Numbered from the stretch's first letter, positions 1 through 11,372 are shown. The stretch is DNA of 64,000 nucleotides from Trichobilharzia regenti (GCA_944472135.2 CALYDD020000398.1:124001-188000), one strand, 5' to 3'. Translations and numbers: made by a program. The notes: a model not told the origin generated them from the letters alone.

Positions 1-418
1 TATCAAATTGCAAACTATTTCTTCCACTGTACTGATGACTATTGAATACATTTTCAATTCTAGATTAGAAGCAAATGATGAGTGGATACATCGACAATTC
101 CAGGCCGCACACCCCCCTTTCTCAATAATAGACTACTGCAGGTCTACTGGTGAATATCAGTTGGTCTGTAAAGCCTATTAAAATGGCCTCAATGAGTAAG
201 AGAATTTTCTTGACTCAGGTGTCTTTCATTTACCTCCACAATAATTCCGCCTGTATTTAATTCTAGCAGTTGCATAGTCATGATAAAGCAGAAACAAAAA
301 ATTAAGCAGAATAAAATGGAACCATCATTTGTTCCGTTGGCTTCTCCAATCAGTCGCTTACTGATCTGAGTTATTGTGAAGTATCTCTACAGAAACATTC
401 GTAACATATTTGCACAGA
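1..418. repeat. X-Y repeat segment, third copy of inner-arm sequence
   Basis: Bases 1-190 (X) match the inner end of the left palindrome arm (31,717-31,925) in direct orientation, and the right arm at 33,835-34,040 in inverse. Bases 190-418 (Y) match 32,410-32,612 in inverse. X and Y lie side by side here; in the palindrome spacer a LINE separates them, so this copy looks like the empty-site form. Y resumes at 6,436 after a retroelement insertion. No gene is seen. Confidence 0.8.
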
Positions 419-552
419 TTATTTACTGGATGACACAGTTTCGATCAAAATTTATTACTGTTCATAATCAAATCAGTTGTAATCACACGACTTTGAAACT
501 TGAGTTTTTTTTAGTTTTCTTTGTCTCCTCCTATTTGTCGTAGGGGTGGGGG
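418..552 (-). repeat. Inverted terminal copy of the Penelope 3' end
   Basis: This stretch is the reverse complement of about 6,240-6,380, sharing for example the sequence around acacgactttgaaacttgag. Short inverted copies of the 3' region at the 5' end are a known feature of Penelope-like element insertions. It fixes the left boundary of the element next to the 10-bp target duplication. Confidence 0.8.
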
Positions 553-736
553 AAATAAATGTATCAGAAAAGGGACCACATTTCAATATATCAGGAGACA
601 AGCTGAAACCTGAGGATGTCATCCCTAAAATAGAAATAACACCAAGTGGGATAGACAAAACAACGGCTGGTGAAGTACGGGCACAATGTGCGCTTACATG
701 ATGACGACAAAAATATTGAAAGCCTAAGCTAACAAA

Positions 737-1339
737 ACCAGAGATAGAAGCCGTTAAACACTTTAAGAACAACAGGGATATACTGATCACAAAGTCAGAC
801 AAGGGAAATGCAACAGTAGTATTAGACAAATCAGACTATTTGGACAAGGTAAATACTCACATAGAAACAGGACCATATGAAGAAATTAATAAATCAATAG
901 ACACAGTTTTGAATAAAGATAAAAAACCCACAGCGGATCTTATACGTCAAATAAAGCCGTTTCTTAGTGAGTCCAAGTTATTTAATTTAGTGCGCGAAAC
1001 TAATAACCCCAGTAGGATATTTTTGATTTACAGCTTGATTCCACACTGTATTTTTGGTACAAGTATGGAATTTTCAGCATGGATATCGGTAGCCCAAATT
1101 TTGCAGGCCGACCATAGATATCAGATGTGCATCGGTGCGGGCTCGAAACCCGGACCATGTGCATGGTCGGCGAGAGTCCTAACCACTGTGTTGTTAAAAT
1201 TCATTAGTCAGTATACACTATTAGGCCTATGGTTGATTTTAGAAATTCACCTACTTATGCATTATCTAAATATGTAGCCATGGTATTAAATCCCCAAAAA
1301 AGCCACTCAAAATCTAGACTAACTAATTCTAATGAACTA
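737..1339 (+). pseudogene. Penelope reverse transcriptase, N-terminal part (broken)
   Basis: Translation gives the early RT motif ILITKSDKGNATVV (about 779-820), typical of Penelope-like RTs, followed by KSDYL and the open stretch from 840. A SINE then interrupts the frame at about 1,027-1,190. The next Penelope motif, VDFRNSPTYALSKY (about 1,232-1,275), follows in another frame. The RT is then cut by the RTE element at about 1,339. Upstream coding from about 545 has stops near 700. The normal protein would copy element RNA at nuclease-cut chromosomal sites; this copy cannot. Confidence 0.8.
1027..1192 (-). mobile_element. tRNA-derived SINE inside the Penelope RT
   Basis: The reverse complement matches the SINE at 32,973-33,172: the A-box-like start cacagtggttaggactc, the B-box-like ggtttcgagccc, then the shared body ending near gtgtggaatcaagctg. 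The first bases of the tRNA-like head are missing here. It supplies the last third of the open frame 840-1,277, so that ORF is a chimera and not a gene. Confidence 0.8.
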
Positions 1340-4300
1340 AAACATAAGTTATTATTATTATTATTATTGTATCCTTTAGTTCCTAGAGGAACATAGGGCT
1401 TCAGCTGCGCACCTCCATTGACTTCGGTTTTCTGACAACTTTTTCAACCTGCTCCAGGTCTGTCCACATGCTTTCATCTCCTCCTCGCATGACCTCCTCC
1501 AAGTCACCCTTGGACGACCAACTCGCCGCCTCCCTTTCGGGTTCCACTCGAGGGCTTGTCTAGTGATGTCACTTGATGGTTTCCTCAGCGTATGGCCAAT
1601 CCATCTCCATTTCTTTCTGCCTATTTGTTTCACAATCGGTTCCTGATTGGTTCGCTCCCAGAGATCCCTGTTGCTGATCTTTTCTGGCCATCTGATCTTG
1701 AGTATTGAGCGGAGACAGTTGTTAATGAAGGTTTGAAGTTTGTTTGAGATGCTCTTTATGACTCGCCAAGTCTCTGATCCGTATAGTAGCACTGACTTCA
1801 CATTGGAGTTGAAAATCCGGATCTTATTTTTGATGCTGATTGCTGTTGACCTCCACACAGATTTGAGAGTAATGAAAGCTTGTCTTGCTTTTCCGATTCT
1901 GGCTTTGATGTCTTCGTCAGTTCCGCCTGTAGTTGAGACGATGCTTCCCAGGTAGGTGAAGGAGGTTGTTTCTTTCAGGTTCTTCCCATTTATGCTTATT
2001 GTGGTCTGTTGTTGCTGTTGATGTTGGCAAGGAATCTTCATCATCTCTGTTTTATCTATGTTCACGTGAAGTCCTATCTTTGATGCTTCTTCTGCCAACT
2101 TGTTACTTTTCATTTGCATATCTTCCAGTTTATGGGAAATCAGACATATATCATCGGCGAAATCCAGATCCTCCAAGTCTTTTGTGTCAGTCCATTTTAT
2201 GCCTGTTCCCTCGTTGGTTGCCGTTGTCTGTCGCATTATCCAATCAATTGCAATCAGGAAGATCATTGGTGATAGTAGACAGCCTTGCCTCACTCCCGTC
2301 CTCACTTCGAAGGCTTCCGTAAGTTTCCCGTTGTGGATTACTTGGCATGCAGCATTGTCGTATAACTGTTGGATGAGGTGTATAATTGTCAATGGGACCC
2401 CGTAGTAGCGAAGTAGTTTCCAAATGACCTCTCGATCGACGCTGTCGAAGGCCTTTTCAAAGTCGATGAAGTTGAGATAGAGAGGTGACTGCCATTCCAA
2501 GCTTTGTTCAATGATGATCCGTAGAGTGGCGATTTGATCAATACATGATTTGTTTCTCCTGAATCCAGCCTGTTCCGGACGAAGTTTTTCATCTAGGGCT
2601 TGTTTGATTCTCTCCAGGATGATGCGACTTAGTATCTTGCTTGGAATGGACAGAAGCATAATTCCACGCCAGTTTTTACATTGACTTAAGTCTCCTTTCT
2701 TTGGAAGTTTGAATAAGTAACTGTTCTTCCAATCCTCGGGTACTTTGCCCTCTTTCCACACCTTCTCCAGTAGTGGTGTCATCAAGTCCGCTGTTGTCTC
2801 TGGGTCTATTTTCAAAGCCTCTGCTGGGATTCCATCTGGTCCCGGTGTTTTCCCAGTTTTAAGCATCTTGATTGCATTCAGGACTTCTGATTTCGTCGGG
2901 GGGTCAGTGTTCACTGGTAGTTCTGCTTCCGTTGTTGGTATTGCTGGACGTGTTGTAGGTGGCGGACGATTTAGAAGTCTTTTGAAGTGTTCAACCCAGT
3001 GCTTTCTCTGTTCCACCTCTTTGGTGATTGACTTTCCATTGTCGTCCTTTATTGGCTTAATCTGTGTCGAACGTTTGCCCGATAGGTGCCTAGTTGTTTG
3101 GTAGAGTGTGGCGAGGTCTCCTTTGCCTGCAGCTTGTTCTGCTTCGTTTGCCATGGTTTCATAATATTTTCTTTTGTCTTCCCTGGCGCTTTTCTTCACT
3201 CTTTTGTTCAGTGTATTGTAGCTTGCATTCAGCTCCTGTTTTTGTTGCTCGTCCGTGCACTGGATAATCTTTTGCTTCACTGTCCTTCTCTCTTCTATTA
3301 GTTTCCAAGTGTCCATAGTGAGCCACTGTTTGTCCTGTCTCTTTTTTCTGCCTAGAATTTCTATGCAGGTTTGGCTCCACACCGTTTTCAAGTTGTTCCA
3401 GTGCTTTTCAACGCCGACCTCTTCGCTAGTGTTGATTTGTGTCTCGACTTTGTCCTTTATGCTTGCAATGAAGATGTCCTTTGTAGCCTGGTCCTTCAGC
3501 TTTTGAGTGTTGAACTTGGCTTGTGGTCTATCTGCAGCTCCTGATTCCCTGAAAGCTTTTAATTTGATTTGGATTGTCCCTTGTACGAGATAGTGGTCTG
3601 AGCCAACGTCTGCTCCTCTTCTTGCTTTTGTGTCCAGTAGGCTGCGCCTCCACTTCCTTGAGATTGAGATGAAGTCGATTTGGTTTTTGGTTTGCCCGTC
3701 TGGTGACACCCATGTAGCCTTGTGGATATCTTTGTGCTTGTATACACTGCCACCAATCACCAGTTCGTTGAAGGCGCAGAAGTCGGCGAAGAGTTCTCCG
3801 TTTTCATTCATTTCTCCTAGAGCTTCTCTACCCATGATGAGTTCCCTTCCCGTATTGTCTGGTCCCAGTTTGGCGTTCATGTCTCCCATTAGTATTTTCA
3901 TGTCGCCAGCTGGAGTATTGTCCATTGTTGCCTGTAGTTGCCTGTAGAATTCTTCTTTCTTCTCGAGGTCTGCGTTGTTTGTGGGTGCATAACATTGTAT
4001 GATTGACACTTTCCTTCCTTTGGAGTTGAACCTGGCGGTCATTATCCTGGACGAAATCGCCTCCCATTGTATCAGGGCTTTCGTTGCCGTTGGTGACATC
4101 ATGATAGCCACGCCCTCGGTGTGCGTGTGGTTATCTTCTGGGTGACCGGAGTAGATCACTGACTCACCTGTTGACAATTTGGTGAGTCCACTCCCATTCC
4201 ATCTGCTCTCACATATTCCCAGCACTTGTATTCCGTATCTTTTCATCTCGTTGGCGATCTGGGCAGCTTTTCCAGTCTCGTACATAGTTCGAACGTTCCA

Positions 4301-4850
4301 TGTTCCTACACAGACTTTTTCTTTTGGTGCAAGGAGGTTCAGCATACTGAAGATTCTGTAGCAATTTTTGTTTACAGGGTGGGGTTGCTAGCCTCACGCC
4401 TGAGAAAAGAATGATTACATTAAGTAAAAGTTTAGAGAGAAGCAACTTTTTGGGTTGCTCCCCTCAAAATCAGAAAATAACGGACAAACAATGAGAACAA
4501 CGTCAACAAAGGAAACAGTTCACAGAAAAAAGGGCAAAAAGCGACGACAACTATACAATAAGACAACATGCAATATAGTTCAGTACATGTAACTAAAATG
4601 ATATCTTAACCATAAACTCACTGACTTGGAGCAACTTGAACATATAAATCCAACAATATATACAATTATAGATGTGTTTATGTTTAAAAATTCCACAAAT
4701 CCAAACAGTGAGTTATGTGTATTATCTGTCAATAAGATTGTATTTTTTGGATTCAGTGTTCGAAAGGTTAATAATTGTGATAATTTCCGCAAACACTTTG
4801 CATAAAATTTTAGAGTAATAAGATATTTTATTTATGACCAAAATGTAGCG
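1340..4850 (-). mobile_element. RTE-clade LINE (SR2/Perere-like), apparently full ORF
   Basis: One long minus-strand ORF codes an APE endonuclease and a reverse transcriptase. Its stop is followed by only about 7 bases and then an (AAT)n tail (plus strand 1,349-1,369), the short 3' end usual in RTE elements. Sequence from 4,346 to about 4,850 is probably its 5' untranslated part, since Penelope coding resumes by about 4,908. The exact 5' end and a target duplication could not be placed. It is inserted antisense in the Penelope RT. Confidence 0.85.
1376..4345 (-). CDS. RTE-type ORF2: APE endonuclease and reverse transcriptase
   Basis: A 989-residue ORF with no internal stop. The endonuclease domain (about 10-260) shows GTWNVRTM near residue 14, the catalytic E in ICESRWN (46), GDMN (154-157) and the closing SDHYLV (249-254). 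The RT domain (about 485-760) shows KTGKTPGPDGIP (496-507), FEKAFDSVD (629-637), GVRQGCLLSP (684-693) and the catalytic FADD (729-732). The C-terminal region runs through GSETW and a WRWIGH motif to the end. Known RTE proteins nick DNA and prime reverse transcription on the target. All listed catalytic residues are present, so it may be young or active; family-level naming (SR2 against Perere-3) needs a database comparison. The first Met is chosen just before the endonuclease start. Confidence 0.93.
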   Translation of the reverse strand: MLNLLAPKEKVCVGTWNVRTMYETGKAAQIANEMKRYGIQVLGICESRWNGSGLTKLSTGESVIYSGHPEDNHTHTEGVAIMMSPTATKALIQWEAISSRIMTARFNSKGRKVSIIQCYAPTNNADLEKKEEFYRQLQATMDNTPAGDMKILMGDMNAKLGPDNTGRELIMGREALGEMNENGELFADFCAFNELVIGGSVYKHKDIHKATWVSPDGQTKNQIDFISISRKWRRSLLDTKARRGADVGSDHYLVQGTIQIKLKAFRESGAADRPQAKFNTQKLKDQATKDIFIASIKDKVETQINTSEEVGVEKHWNNLKTVWSQTCIEILGRKKRQDKQWLTMDTWKLIEERRTVKQKIIQCTDEQQKQELNASYNTLNKRVKKSAREDKRKYYETMANEAEQAAGKGDLATLYQTTRHLSGKRSTQIKPIKDDNGKSITKEVEQRKHWVEHFKRLLNRPPPTTRPAIPTTEAELPVNTDPPTKSEVLNAIKMLKTGKTPGPDGIPAEALKIDPETTADLMTPLLEKVWKEGKVPEDWKNSYLFKLPKKGDLSQCKNWRGIMLLSIPSKILSRIILERIKQALDEKLRPEQAGFRRNKSCIDQIATLRIIIEQSLEWQSPLYLNFIDFEKAFDSVDREVIWKLLRYYGVPLTIIHLIQQLYDNAACQVIHNGKLTEAFEVRTGVRQGCLLSPMIFLIAIDWIMRQTTATNEGTGIKWTDTKDLEDLDFADDICLISHKLEDMQMKSNKLAEEASKIGLHVNIDKTEMMKIPCQHQQQQQTTISINGKNLKETTSFTYLGSIVSTTGGTDEDIKARIGKARQAFITLKSVWRSTAISIKNKIRIFNSNVKSVLLYGSETWRVIKSISNKLQTFINNCLRSILKIRWPEKISNRDLWERTNQEPIVKQIGRKKWRWIGHTLRKPSSDITRQALEWNPKGRRRVGRPRVTWRRSCEEEMKACGQTWSRLKKLSENRSQWRCAAEALCSSRN

Positions 4851-4879
4851 TAATAGTCGAAAAGCGCGCGTCGATGGTG

Positions 4880-5468
4880 AAAATTAGCTAATAGAGAGAA
4901 ACTGGTTAGGTTTGACATTACCAGTTTATATACACGTATACCAATAAATATGGCTATAGAGGCAGTCAAAAACGAACTCATTTCTGACCAAGAACATGGA
5001 TTTGGAACCAAAGGGCCACTCGAGGACATACAGCTACGAGTGAAGCTATGCCTGACTTCCACAGTATAGAAATTCAAAGGGAAAATACACAAACAAACTG
5101 CGTGAGTTGCCATTGGATCACCAATATACCTCATTGTAGCATATATATTCATGGATAGCTGGGAAAGCATAGCGATTGAAATGTTCACCTACACCCCATA
5201 TCGAAGTATGGTGGAGGTATGTAGGTGATACATTCACTGTACTCAGAACGCAAGATATAAATAGATTTTTCGAACACATCAACTCGAAGGTAGAGGCTAT
5301 TCAATTCATTTATGAATTGGAAATTCAGGCATGGGAGCTTCCAATGTTGGATTGGAACGTAAAAGGGAAAGAAGATGGGAATTTAAACACTAGTGTTTAC
5401 AGGAAACACACACATTCAAACAGATATTTGGACTTCCGATCATCCCATCCTATGTCAGTAAAATAGGA
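4880..5468 (+). pseudogene. Penelope reverse transcriptase, catalytic part (broken)
   Basis: Coding resumes after the RTE insertion with FDITSLYTRIPINMAIEAV (about 4,910-4,965), then GFGTKGPLEDIQLR, VAIGSPISPIVA (about 5,108-5,143) and, in another frame, WWRYVGDTFTV (about 5,209-5,240). The last is the Penelope YVDD catalytic box with the first D changed to G. It ends with SLNTSVYRK-like and RYLDFRSSHP motifs and a stop at 5,464-5,466. Stops, frameshifts and the changed catalytic Asp all mark a dead copy. Confidence 0.85.
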
Positions 5469-5882
5469 TTGGTGAAATGTTTAAGTGACAGAGCACAAAA
5501 ACTAAGTAGTACCAAGGAAAATCTAAGACAGGAAGTGATACACATAAAAGAAGCCTTGAAACGTGATAATTATCCGGATAAATTAGTCAAGAAATATGTA
5601 AGGAAATGTAAAAATAAAATAAATAATGATATTAGTGGTAGTGATAGCAATAATAATAACAACACTAATGCTGATAATAAGAATAATGATAATAATAGTG
5701 ACAATAATAAAATTAATGACGACACCAACAACAAGGAATCTAAATCACAATTAATAATCTACTACAAAGAAGGAACCTCGGAAACCACCTTACGCAGAAT
5801 TCTTAACAACGCAGGCAGGAATAAAAGTGACTGGCATTCAAACCACACACAAACTCAATTAGAAACAAGCTTTGTCAGCTAA
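5469..5882 (+). pseudogene. Penelope linker with expanded Asn tract
   Basis: Open frame of 137 residues between the RT and the nuclease of the same element. It begins with VKCLSDRAQKLSS, the usual Penelope sequence after the RT. At about 5,625-5,740 it carries an AAT/GAT microsatellite coding an Asn/Asp-rich run. It is out of frame with both neighbours: a one-base shift near 5,462 and another near 5,860. Confidence 0.75.
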
Positions 5883-6217
5883 AGGATCCTGTGGAGCCTT
5901 TAAAACAAAACAATTTTGTTTATCTAATACACTGCAATGATTGTGAGGTAAAATACATAGGTCGAACTAGTAGAACAGGGGCAGTCAAACTAGCTGAACA
6001 TAAAAGCCTAGCAAAATCTAGATTGGTTGACCCAAATAAGATAAGAAATCTAGGGAATATTTCAGCTATAGCACTACATGCAGTTACACACAACCATACA
6101 ATAGGATGGGATAGGATGACAGTTTTAAAATCTTATGTCACAGGGTGGAGGGAGAGATTGATAACAGAAGCTTTGTTTATTGAATCAACTGTGAAAACAT
6201 GTAATAGGAATGATTGA
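5862..6217 (+). pseudogene. Penelope GIY-YIG endonuclease domain
   Basis: Translation gives NFVYLIHCNDCEVKYIGRTS, with Y-L-I for GIY and Y-I-G for YIG, and Cys residues of the linker. A conserved Arg in GRTSRTG and Glu-His in LAEHKS follow, then WRERLITEALFI. GIY-YIG is the endonuclease fused to the RT in canonical Penelope elements, where it cuts the target DNA. No ATG opens this frame; it continues from QLKDPVEPL upstream, so it was part of a longer polyprotein. The stop at 6,215 is probably the natural end. Confidence 0.85.
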
Positions 6218-6239
6218 TCACCTGTCTCTGATATCTAGA

Positions 6240-6380
6240 AAATTCTACTAACCCTACGACAAATAGGAGAAATCAAGGAAAACTATAAAACTCAAGTTTC
6301 AAAGTCGTGTGATTACAGTTGATGAAATGATTATGAACAATAAATTTTCTTCGAGACGTCATCCAGTAAATAATACTGTT
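6240..6380 (+). repeat. Penelope 3' end matching the inverted 5' terminal copy
   Basis: Partner of 418-552 in reverse complement. About 45 further bases (6,381-6,425) lie between it and the target duplication. Confidence 0.75.
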
Positions 6381-6435
6381 TCACTCACTGTGTGATACAT
6401 CTAATAAACAAACCAATATGCAATCTTTGCACAGA

Positions 6436-6480
6436 GTTCGGTCTTAACCAAATCAGTCAAATCAATTAATGCATAAAATA

Positions 6481-6517
<37 letters not shown>

Positions 6518-6540
6518 GAACACTTTATCCCGAACAACCA
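6436..6540. repeat. Y repeat resumed, with (TA)n microsatellite
   Basis: Sequence after the right target duplication continues the Y repeat, matching the inverse of about 32,300-32,385, up to cactttatcccg. A pure TA run occupies about 6,482-6,514, where the other copy has a short AT-rich stretch. Confidence 0.75.
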
Positions 6541-8300
6541 CGATCTTGGGACGAGGAGGAGATGAGAGGTTATGTACAATCATGGACCAAGGTGAGGAGG
6601 ACGGCAGAAAACAGAACAAAGTAGATATGTGCTGGGAACCCGAATGAATAATAATGAGGAGAATGGCGAATACAAATTATGAAAAGTGTGAATAAATCAT
6701 TTTGGTTAGGCAAGAAGAAGAGGGAAAGAAACTCTTGGAGGAGAGCGAAACTGCAATCTAAGCTTAAGTGTAGCAGAAAAAACGCCAGAACAAGTTTCAC
6801 TTGAATACAAATTTCTTATTCAGTCAATCTTCCTGCAAACGCTTCGAATATGTGCAGAGGACGTAGACAAATTTTTTACCATAATGACTTCGGGAAATTA
6901 GTATACGTTTGAATTGTAGATGGAAGAATAGTGACGTTTTCTCTACCATTTCCAATTTATGTTTTCCACGGATGTCAATAATTCCATTTTTTATAAACTT
7001 CTTCGAATATCCGATTTAGATCAGAATACCACAGACTATTTAGGATTTCTCAACAAAAAGCTCATTTGCAACAGTGAAAGATGGTGGATCGGTATCACTC
7101 AAAGTTAAAAGTCAAAGATGTTAACCAGTGGATTTCGACTCGTTACTGACCACATGAAACAATGTAACAAATATATGGACTGGTCACAATTGAGTAATCA
7201 GTGCCATGGGCTTAGACTTCAGTGTTAACTGGCTACTACATGTGAGGATCACCAAACCAGGTGGTGTGGAATATTGGCTGAAAAAGTGTTGGTAATTTGA
7301 CAGTCAGGCATACATAGAACAGAGTGACAAATCCTCTGAAGGATAGTGACTATAAGTAAAGTACAGGAAGGGAACTGCATAGAACCTGAAATCAAGTATC
7401 CTTTGCTTCGGCTATTTAAGAAATGGGTGGGAACGTGCAATTCCTATAGGAACAACATCGATCAATGAAATATGTGAGTGAAACCAGATAAAGACAAACG
7501 AATAGAAGTACGTGAAAGAATCAGAGATAAACCTGCTAACTAAAATCCACAAAATCACTTCAAGTTATTCCTCAGACTTTGTTGAAGAGACGTTCATTTC
7601 GGTTCAGTCGATGCGATGAGTTGAGTCAACTGAAAAATCAAAATTCACTTGAAAACAAATAAGGAGTAACAAACAAATGATGTTAGTAGAGAAGAATTTC
7701 CAACTGTCGGTTGGCAGATATTGACTTCGTTGGATCGATATCAATGGAAGAATTCGAAGTTTCAACCCATGACCAGGGAAGTGGAAGTGTTTGGACCTGT
7801 TTCTTCTATACACAGAACAGTGGTTGTTTTAGGCGAATCATTCAATCGCCAGTATACAACCCTCACAAGAAACGGTAAATGATATTCTCATTGTACTGGT
7901 CAGATACACACAAATCACTGAACTTCAGTACGGATTTGTCTAACCTACGTCAATTAGTTTATCCAGATCCAATTGTGAAAGCTATTATTTTCAACTTAAA
8001 CATTTTTCATCTAGAGAACACAATGACAGCAAACTTTGCCTTTCGAGAAAATTGTACAAAGCATTTTGGCTACTCATACATTTATGAGCAGTTAAAATCT
8101 TCAAGCAAAATTTATAGCCACACACTACAATTTCGGATATGATATATGCAAGAAAGGGAGTCTTTTCAGTTACCATCAATTTATATGCTTTGGGAATTTT
8201 CCAAGGGAATGATTTTGTTGATGAGTGGCTTAAATATCTTTGGGTTACCCAATCACCTATCCATAATTATAAGTGTCGTGTATTCCGACTTCATATTATT
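6541..8300. repeat. Direct repeat A, copy 1, beginning with an RTE 3' end
   Basis: Matches 55,340-56,981 plus 58,035-58,190 in the same orientation over about 1.7 kb, with several small indels. The first about 110 bases match an RTE 3' coding end: the other copy translates to TAENRTKWRCAVEALCS, compare LSENRSQWRCAAEALCS in the intact RTE. The remainder has no recognisable coding. Short ORFs here are not conserved in frame between the copies. Confidence 0.75.
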
Positions 8301-11150
8301 TTATTGATTCGATTACATCTTTCTTTGAATTGTCCTTCAAACTTACGACTTGTTCAAATAAATTTCAGTCTAAACTGCTATACACATTTCGAAGGAGAAT
8401 TCAGAAGAAACATACTGCAGGAGTTTCTAAAACTTGATCTTCTTCGCAATGTCCGAATCACCTCATGATTCACAAATTACACAGTTCGAGGAGATTAAAT
8501 TTCACCATGGTTTCCATTTCACAATAAGTCATCTGCTTGATACGGCAAGAGGCCATCAAAAAACCACTCATCAATGCATGGTGGTATTATATATTACCAT
8601 CTGGAAGTTAGAAGTCAGTCTACGTCACCGTCATCAACCAGTAGTTCTCAGGAGTTATTTGTAGGGATTTGCATTGTCGCAAGTTTATCACGGATCGATA
8701 TCTGTTAGAGAAGCATTGAAAACCAATTGTGAGTATTAGACAGCTGTTTGGTCAGCCTAGTTAGGAACTTGTCGATGGCGTGCACCAACCGACGCTATTT
8801 GAACCCAGGACGTTCCGGTTACAAGGCGTGCTCGTAAACCAATCAGCCACTGGGACTCGGCTCAACGCCCTTCCACGAAATCGAAATTCTACCAGTTTGA
8901 GATTTCACCGCGACCACCACCAACCAGTGTCATCGGTGGGTATTTTTCCTCACTTCTGACTGAGTGAATCCAGTGAGATGAATGCTTTCCATCGCCTCAA
9001 GTGCACGTTTCACACTTGTTTAGAATTAGCGTCACGGTGTAGCTAAGTATGGTATCTCATTTGAGTAGGATTTGGTTCAGTTTGGATTAGGGTGAGGGTG
9101 GTTGTGAGAGTAGTGCGAAACTTACGGCGAAGATCATGGAAAGCATCCATTTAAAACGTTGAATGCTGTAGCTGTCATCACCAGGATGTATTCATTACAC
9201 GGCCAACCATTCATCAAGACTAATCGGTTTAATATCTGGCACTCATACAAGTTCTATCGAAAGATTTCTGACTCATCACAACACGTATTAGAACGGTCAG
9301 CATCTATGACAACTCCGATTGAGAATTCAAACCTCTCCCTGCGACATTTTAGAGACATGTAGTTGAATTTGATTTACCTATTGGTGTTTATTTCAGTTGA
9401 GGAAGCTTGTGTGGAGCTGCAACGAAGGAGTCTGATAGAGTGGGAGATGAATTTGTTCACATCGTTCTGTGGTCATTGTCATGGTTAAGCAACTCATGTC
9501 AAGGATATTCAAATAGTTTACATGATAGTACTTGAGAATGGATAGCGACAGAACAGTGGGCGCATCGCATGCATGACGAAGATTTTGGTCGTAATGGTAG
9601 TTCACCTCTCTCTTTCTCTCTCTGTCTCTCTCAGCAATACTGGGTCACCTATTAAGGAGTCACTGCTCTCTGATTTAATAACAACATTTGTTTTTCGTAA
9701 TTGAATTCGCACCACATTCCGAATACTCTATAGAACTCCTTTGTCAAGTACAGTGACTGCTGTCATGGTGTGTCATCTGCTACTGAAGAGACCTATGGAC
9801 AGTATGTAGATGCAGATATACCTATATGTGCATATCATCTGCGAGAATATTGAGTGGCGAAGAAATGGATTTACTGGATGATGCTTGTGAAACAGCATGG
9901 ATCACACGGAATGAAAATTAAGAAGCACAATACGGAAGAAAAAGGTAGCACAATGCCGAATATTTGAACAGATTGTTATTCTTTACCATGGTGGACGTAT
10001 TTTCGCCCAATGCCTGTTTCAATTTGCAAACATACAATTCCGTCACTAAATTCTCTTGTGTTTCGGTGTTACAGCAGGACTGTGAGATATACAGTCTGCA
10101 GTATTTATCAACAACCCATGAGACGCCAAAATGAAGTATTTCCTGGTTTAACGAGCACATTGCGGACATCATTGATGGGATTCAGATATCACTGAGAAAT
10201 TTGGCTGTAAAGGCGATTACTGCGTAGTGCTCAGTGAGCGTGACGGCTACCGCTAATTGCTGCCGGAAATGAGCGTATATGAATATCCGGGGTAGTTTAT
10301 AAAGGAGAATATGAAATACCACAGTCTCAAGCAGGAATCAACAGGGTGGGAGAGAAAGCTATTCGTTTGGTGTTAACAACTCAAAGGAGATACTTCTATG
10401 GAGAGTCTATCTCGAAATCTGATTATGACGGTGTAGAAGGCTTTCTACTCGTAGTGTATGCTCCCATCTTTCAGTAGACATGTAATGTTGACCTTGATAT
10501 CTAGAAATGTTTTACCTAATGTTAGCTCCTCAGCATGCACATATAGCGTCTCAACTGTTCCGGTGATTTGATTTTCATAAGGCTTCTGAAAGACAGGTTG
10601 GTTGTTTTAAATCAGCATCTCAGTATTCGCCATTCGGTCTACTTGTTGTTGACTATTTGATAGAATCTCCGCCACATTATTATTATTATTATTATGACTA
10701 GTATTATTAGCGAATCGGCTTATGTATAATTTCGTCATTGCTGTCAGGATGATATATGTCACTCATATCACTAAGCGACTCGGAGAATATGTGTAGCTTG
10801 TACAATGTTGGTAAATGAGATTTGTGATTTGCAGTTCACACGGTTCGACATGAAATTTCACCACGAATTCCCTGAGATTATTCAGGTAAGTTCGCACCTC
10901 GATCCGAAAACGAAAGAAACAGACATGCGATGGTTAGATACCCACTCACTGGGTAGCGAATGCAACCGGGTGATATGATAGGTGTAATCACCACAGTTCT
11001 AAATCAATAATTAGTATATGGCTTCATATTGGATGTTGCTGTTTGATGATTTCTAATGTGACTGTGCATGAAGTGAGGACTTTGAAAACAGGATACATAA
11101 AGTAGTCTTTCTATGCGGTAGTTCATCATACACAGAATTATCAACATTGT
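8300..11150. other. Gene-free repeat-rich stretch left of the palindrome
   Basis: No convincing coding sequence. It holds a decayed tRNA-like SINE (8,755-8,885), a short CT-rich run near 9,607-9,630 and a TTA run at about 10,677-10,696. Inverted homology to the right arm stops near 11,150. Confidence 0.5.
8755..8885 (-). mobile_element. Decayed tRNA-derived SINE
   Basis: On the minus strand the A-box-like cccagtggctgattggttta and the B-box-like gggttcaaatagc lie about 50 bases apart, as in a tRNA head. Related relics lie at 16,240-16,400 and 47,940-48,110. Confidence 0.5.
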
Positions 11151-11372
11151 TCTTCATTTACATTCTGAATTGGGTTTAGACCATCGAATGTATATCTTCA
11201 TTACACTTGACTCTCAGTCAACACATTCACCTAGCTTTGTATGCAAGCATTGTCGAGGCTCTATATTTACTGAATGAGACTTGTAACTCCTTTTTGTTGG
11301 ATATATACTCTGACACATTCCTTTTCAGCTGAGAGAATAAACCATAGAACACAGAATATTTACCAGAAATCC

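Larger units (their letters stand above)
419..6425 (+). mobile_element. Penelope-like retroelement, disrupted, with nested SINE and RTE insertions
   Basis: Fragments of one Penelope-like element lie in order on the plus strand: RT start (737-1,339), RT core (about 4,900-5,468), linker (5,469-5,882) and GIY-YIG nuclease (5,862-6,217). A 10-bp sequence, tttgcacaga, occurs at 409-418 and 6,426-6,435 and is a likely target-site duplication; the flanking host repeat is continuous across it (compare the inverse copy at 32,300-32,612). The ends carry an inverted repeat of about 130 bp, as known for Penelope-like elements. Stops, at least two frameshifts and two insertions make it inactive. Confidence 0.85.

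Noticed and set aside
840..1277. 145-residue ORF as a gene
   Set aside because: The first part is Penelope RT and the last part is an antisense SINE read through by chance.
5955..6217. GIY-YIG domain as a homing endonuclease or bacterial-type nuclease
   Set aside because: The order and motifs with the upstream RT place it in a Penelope-like element.
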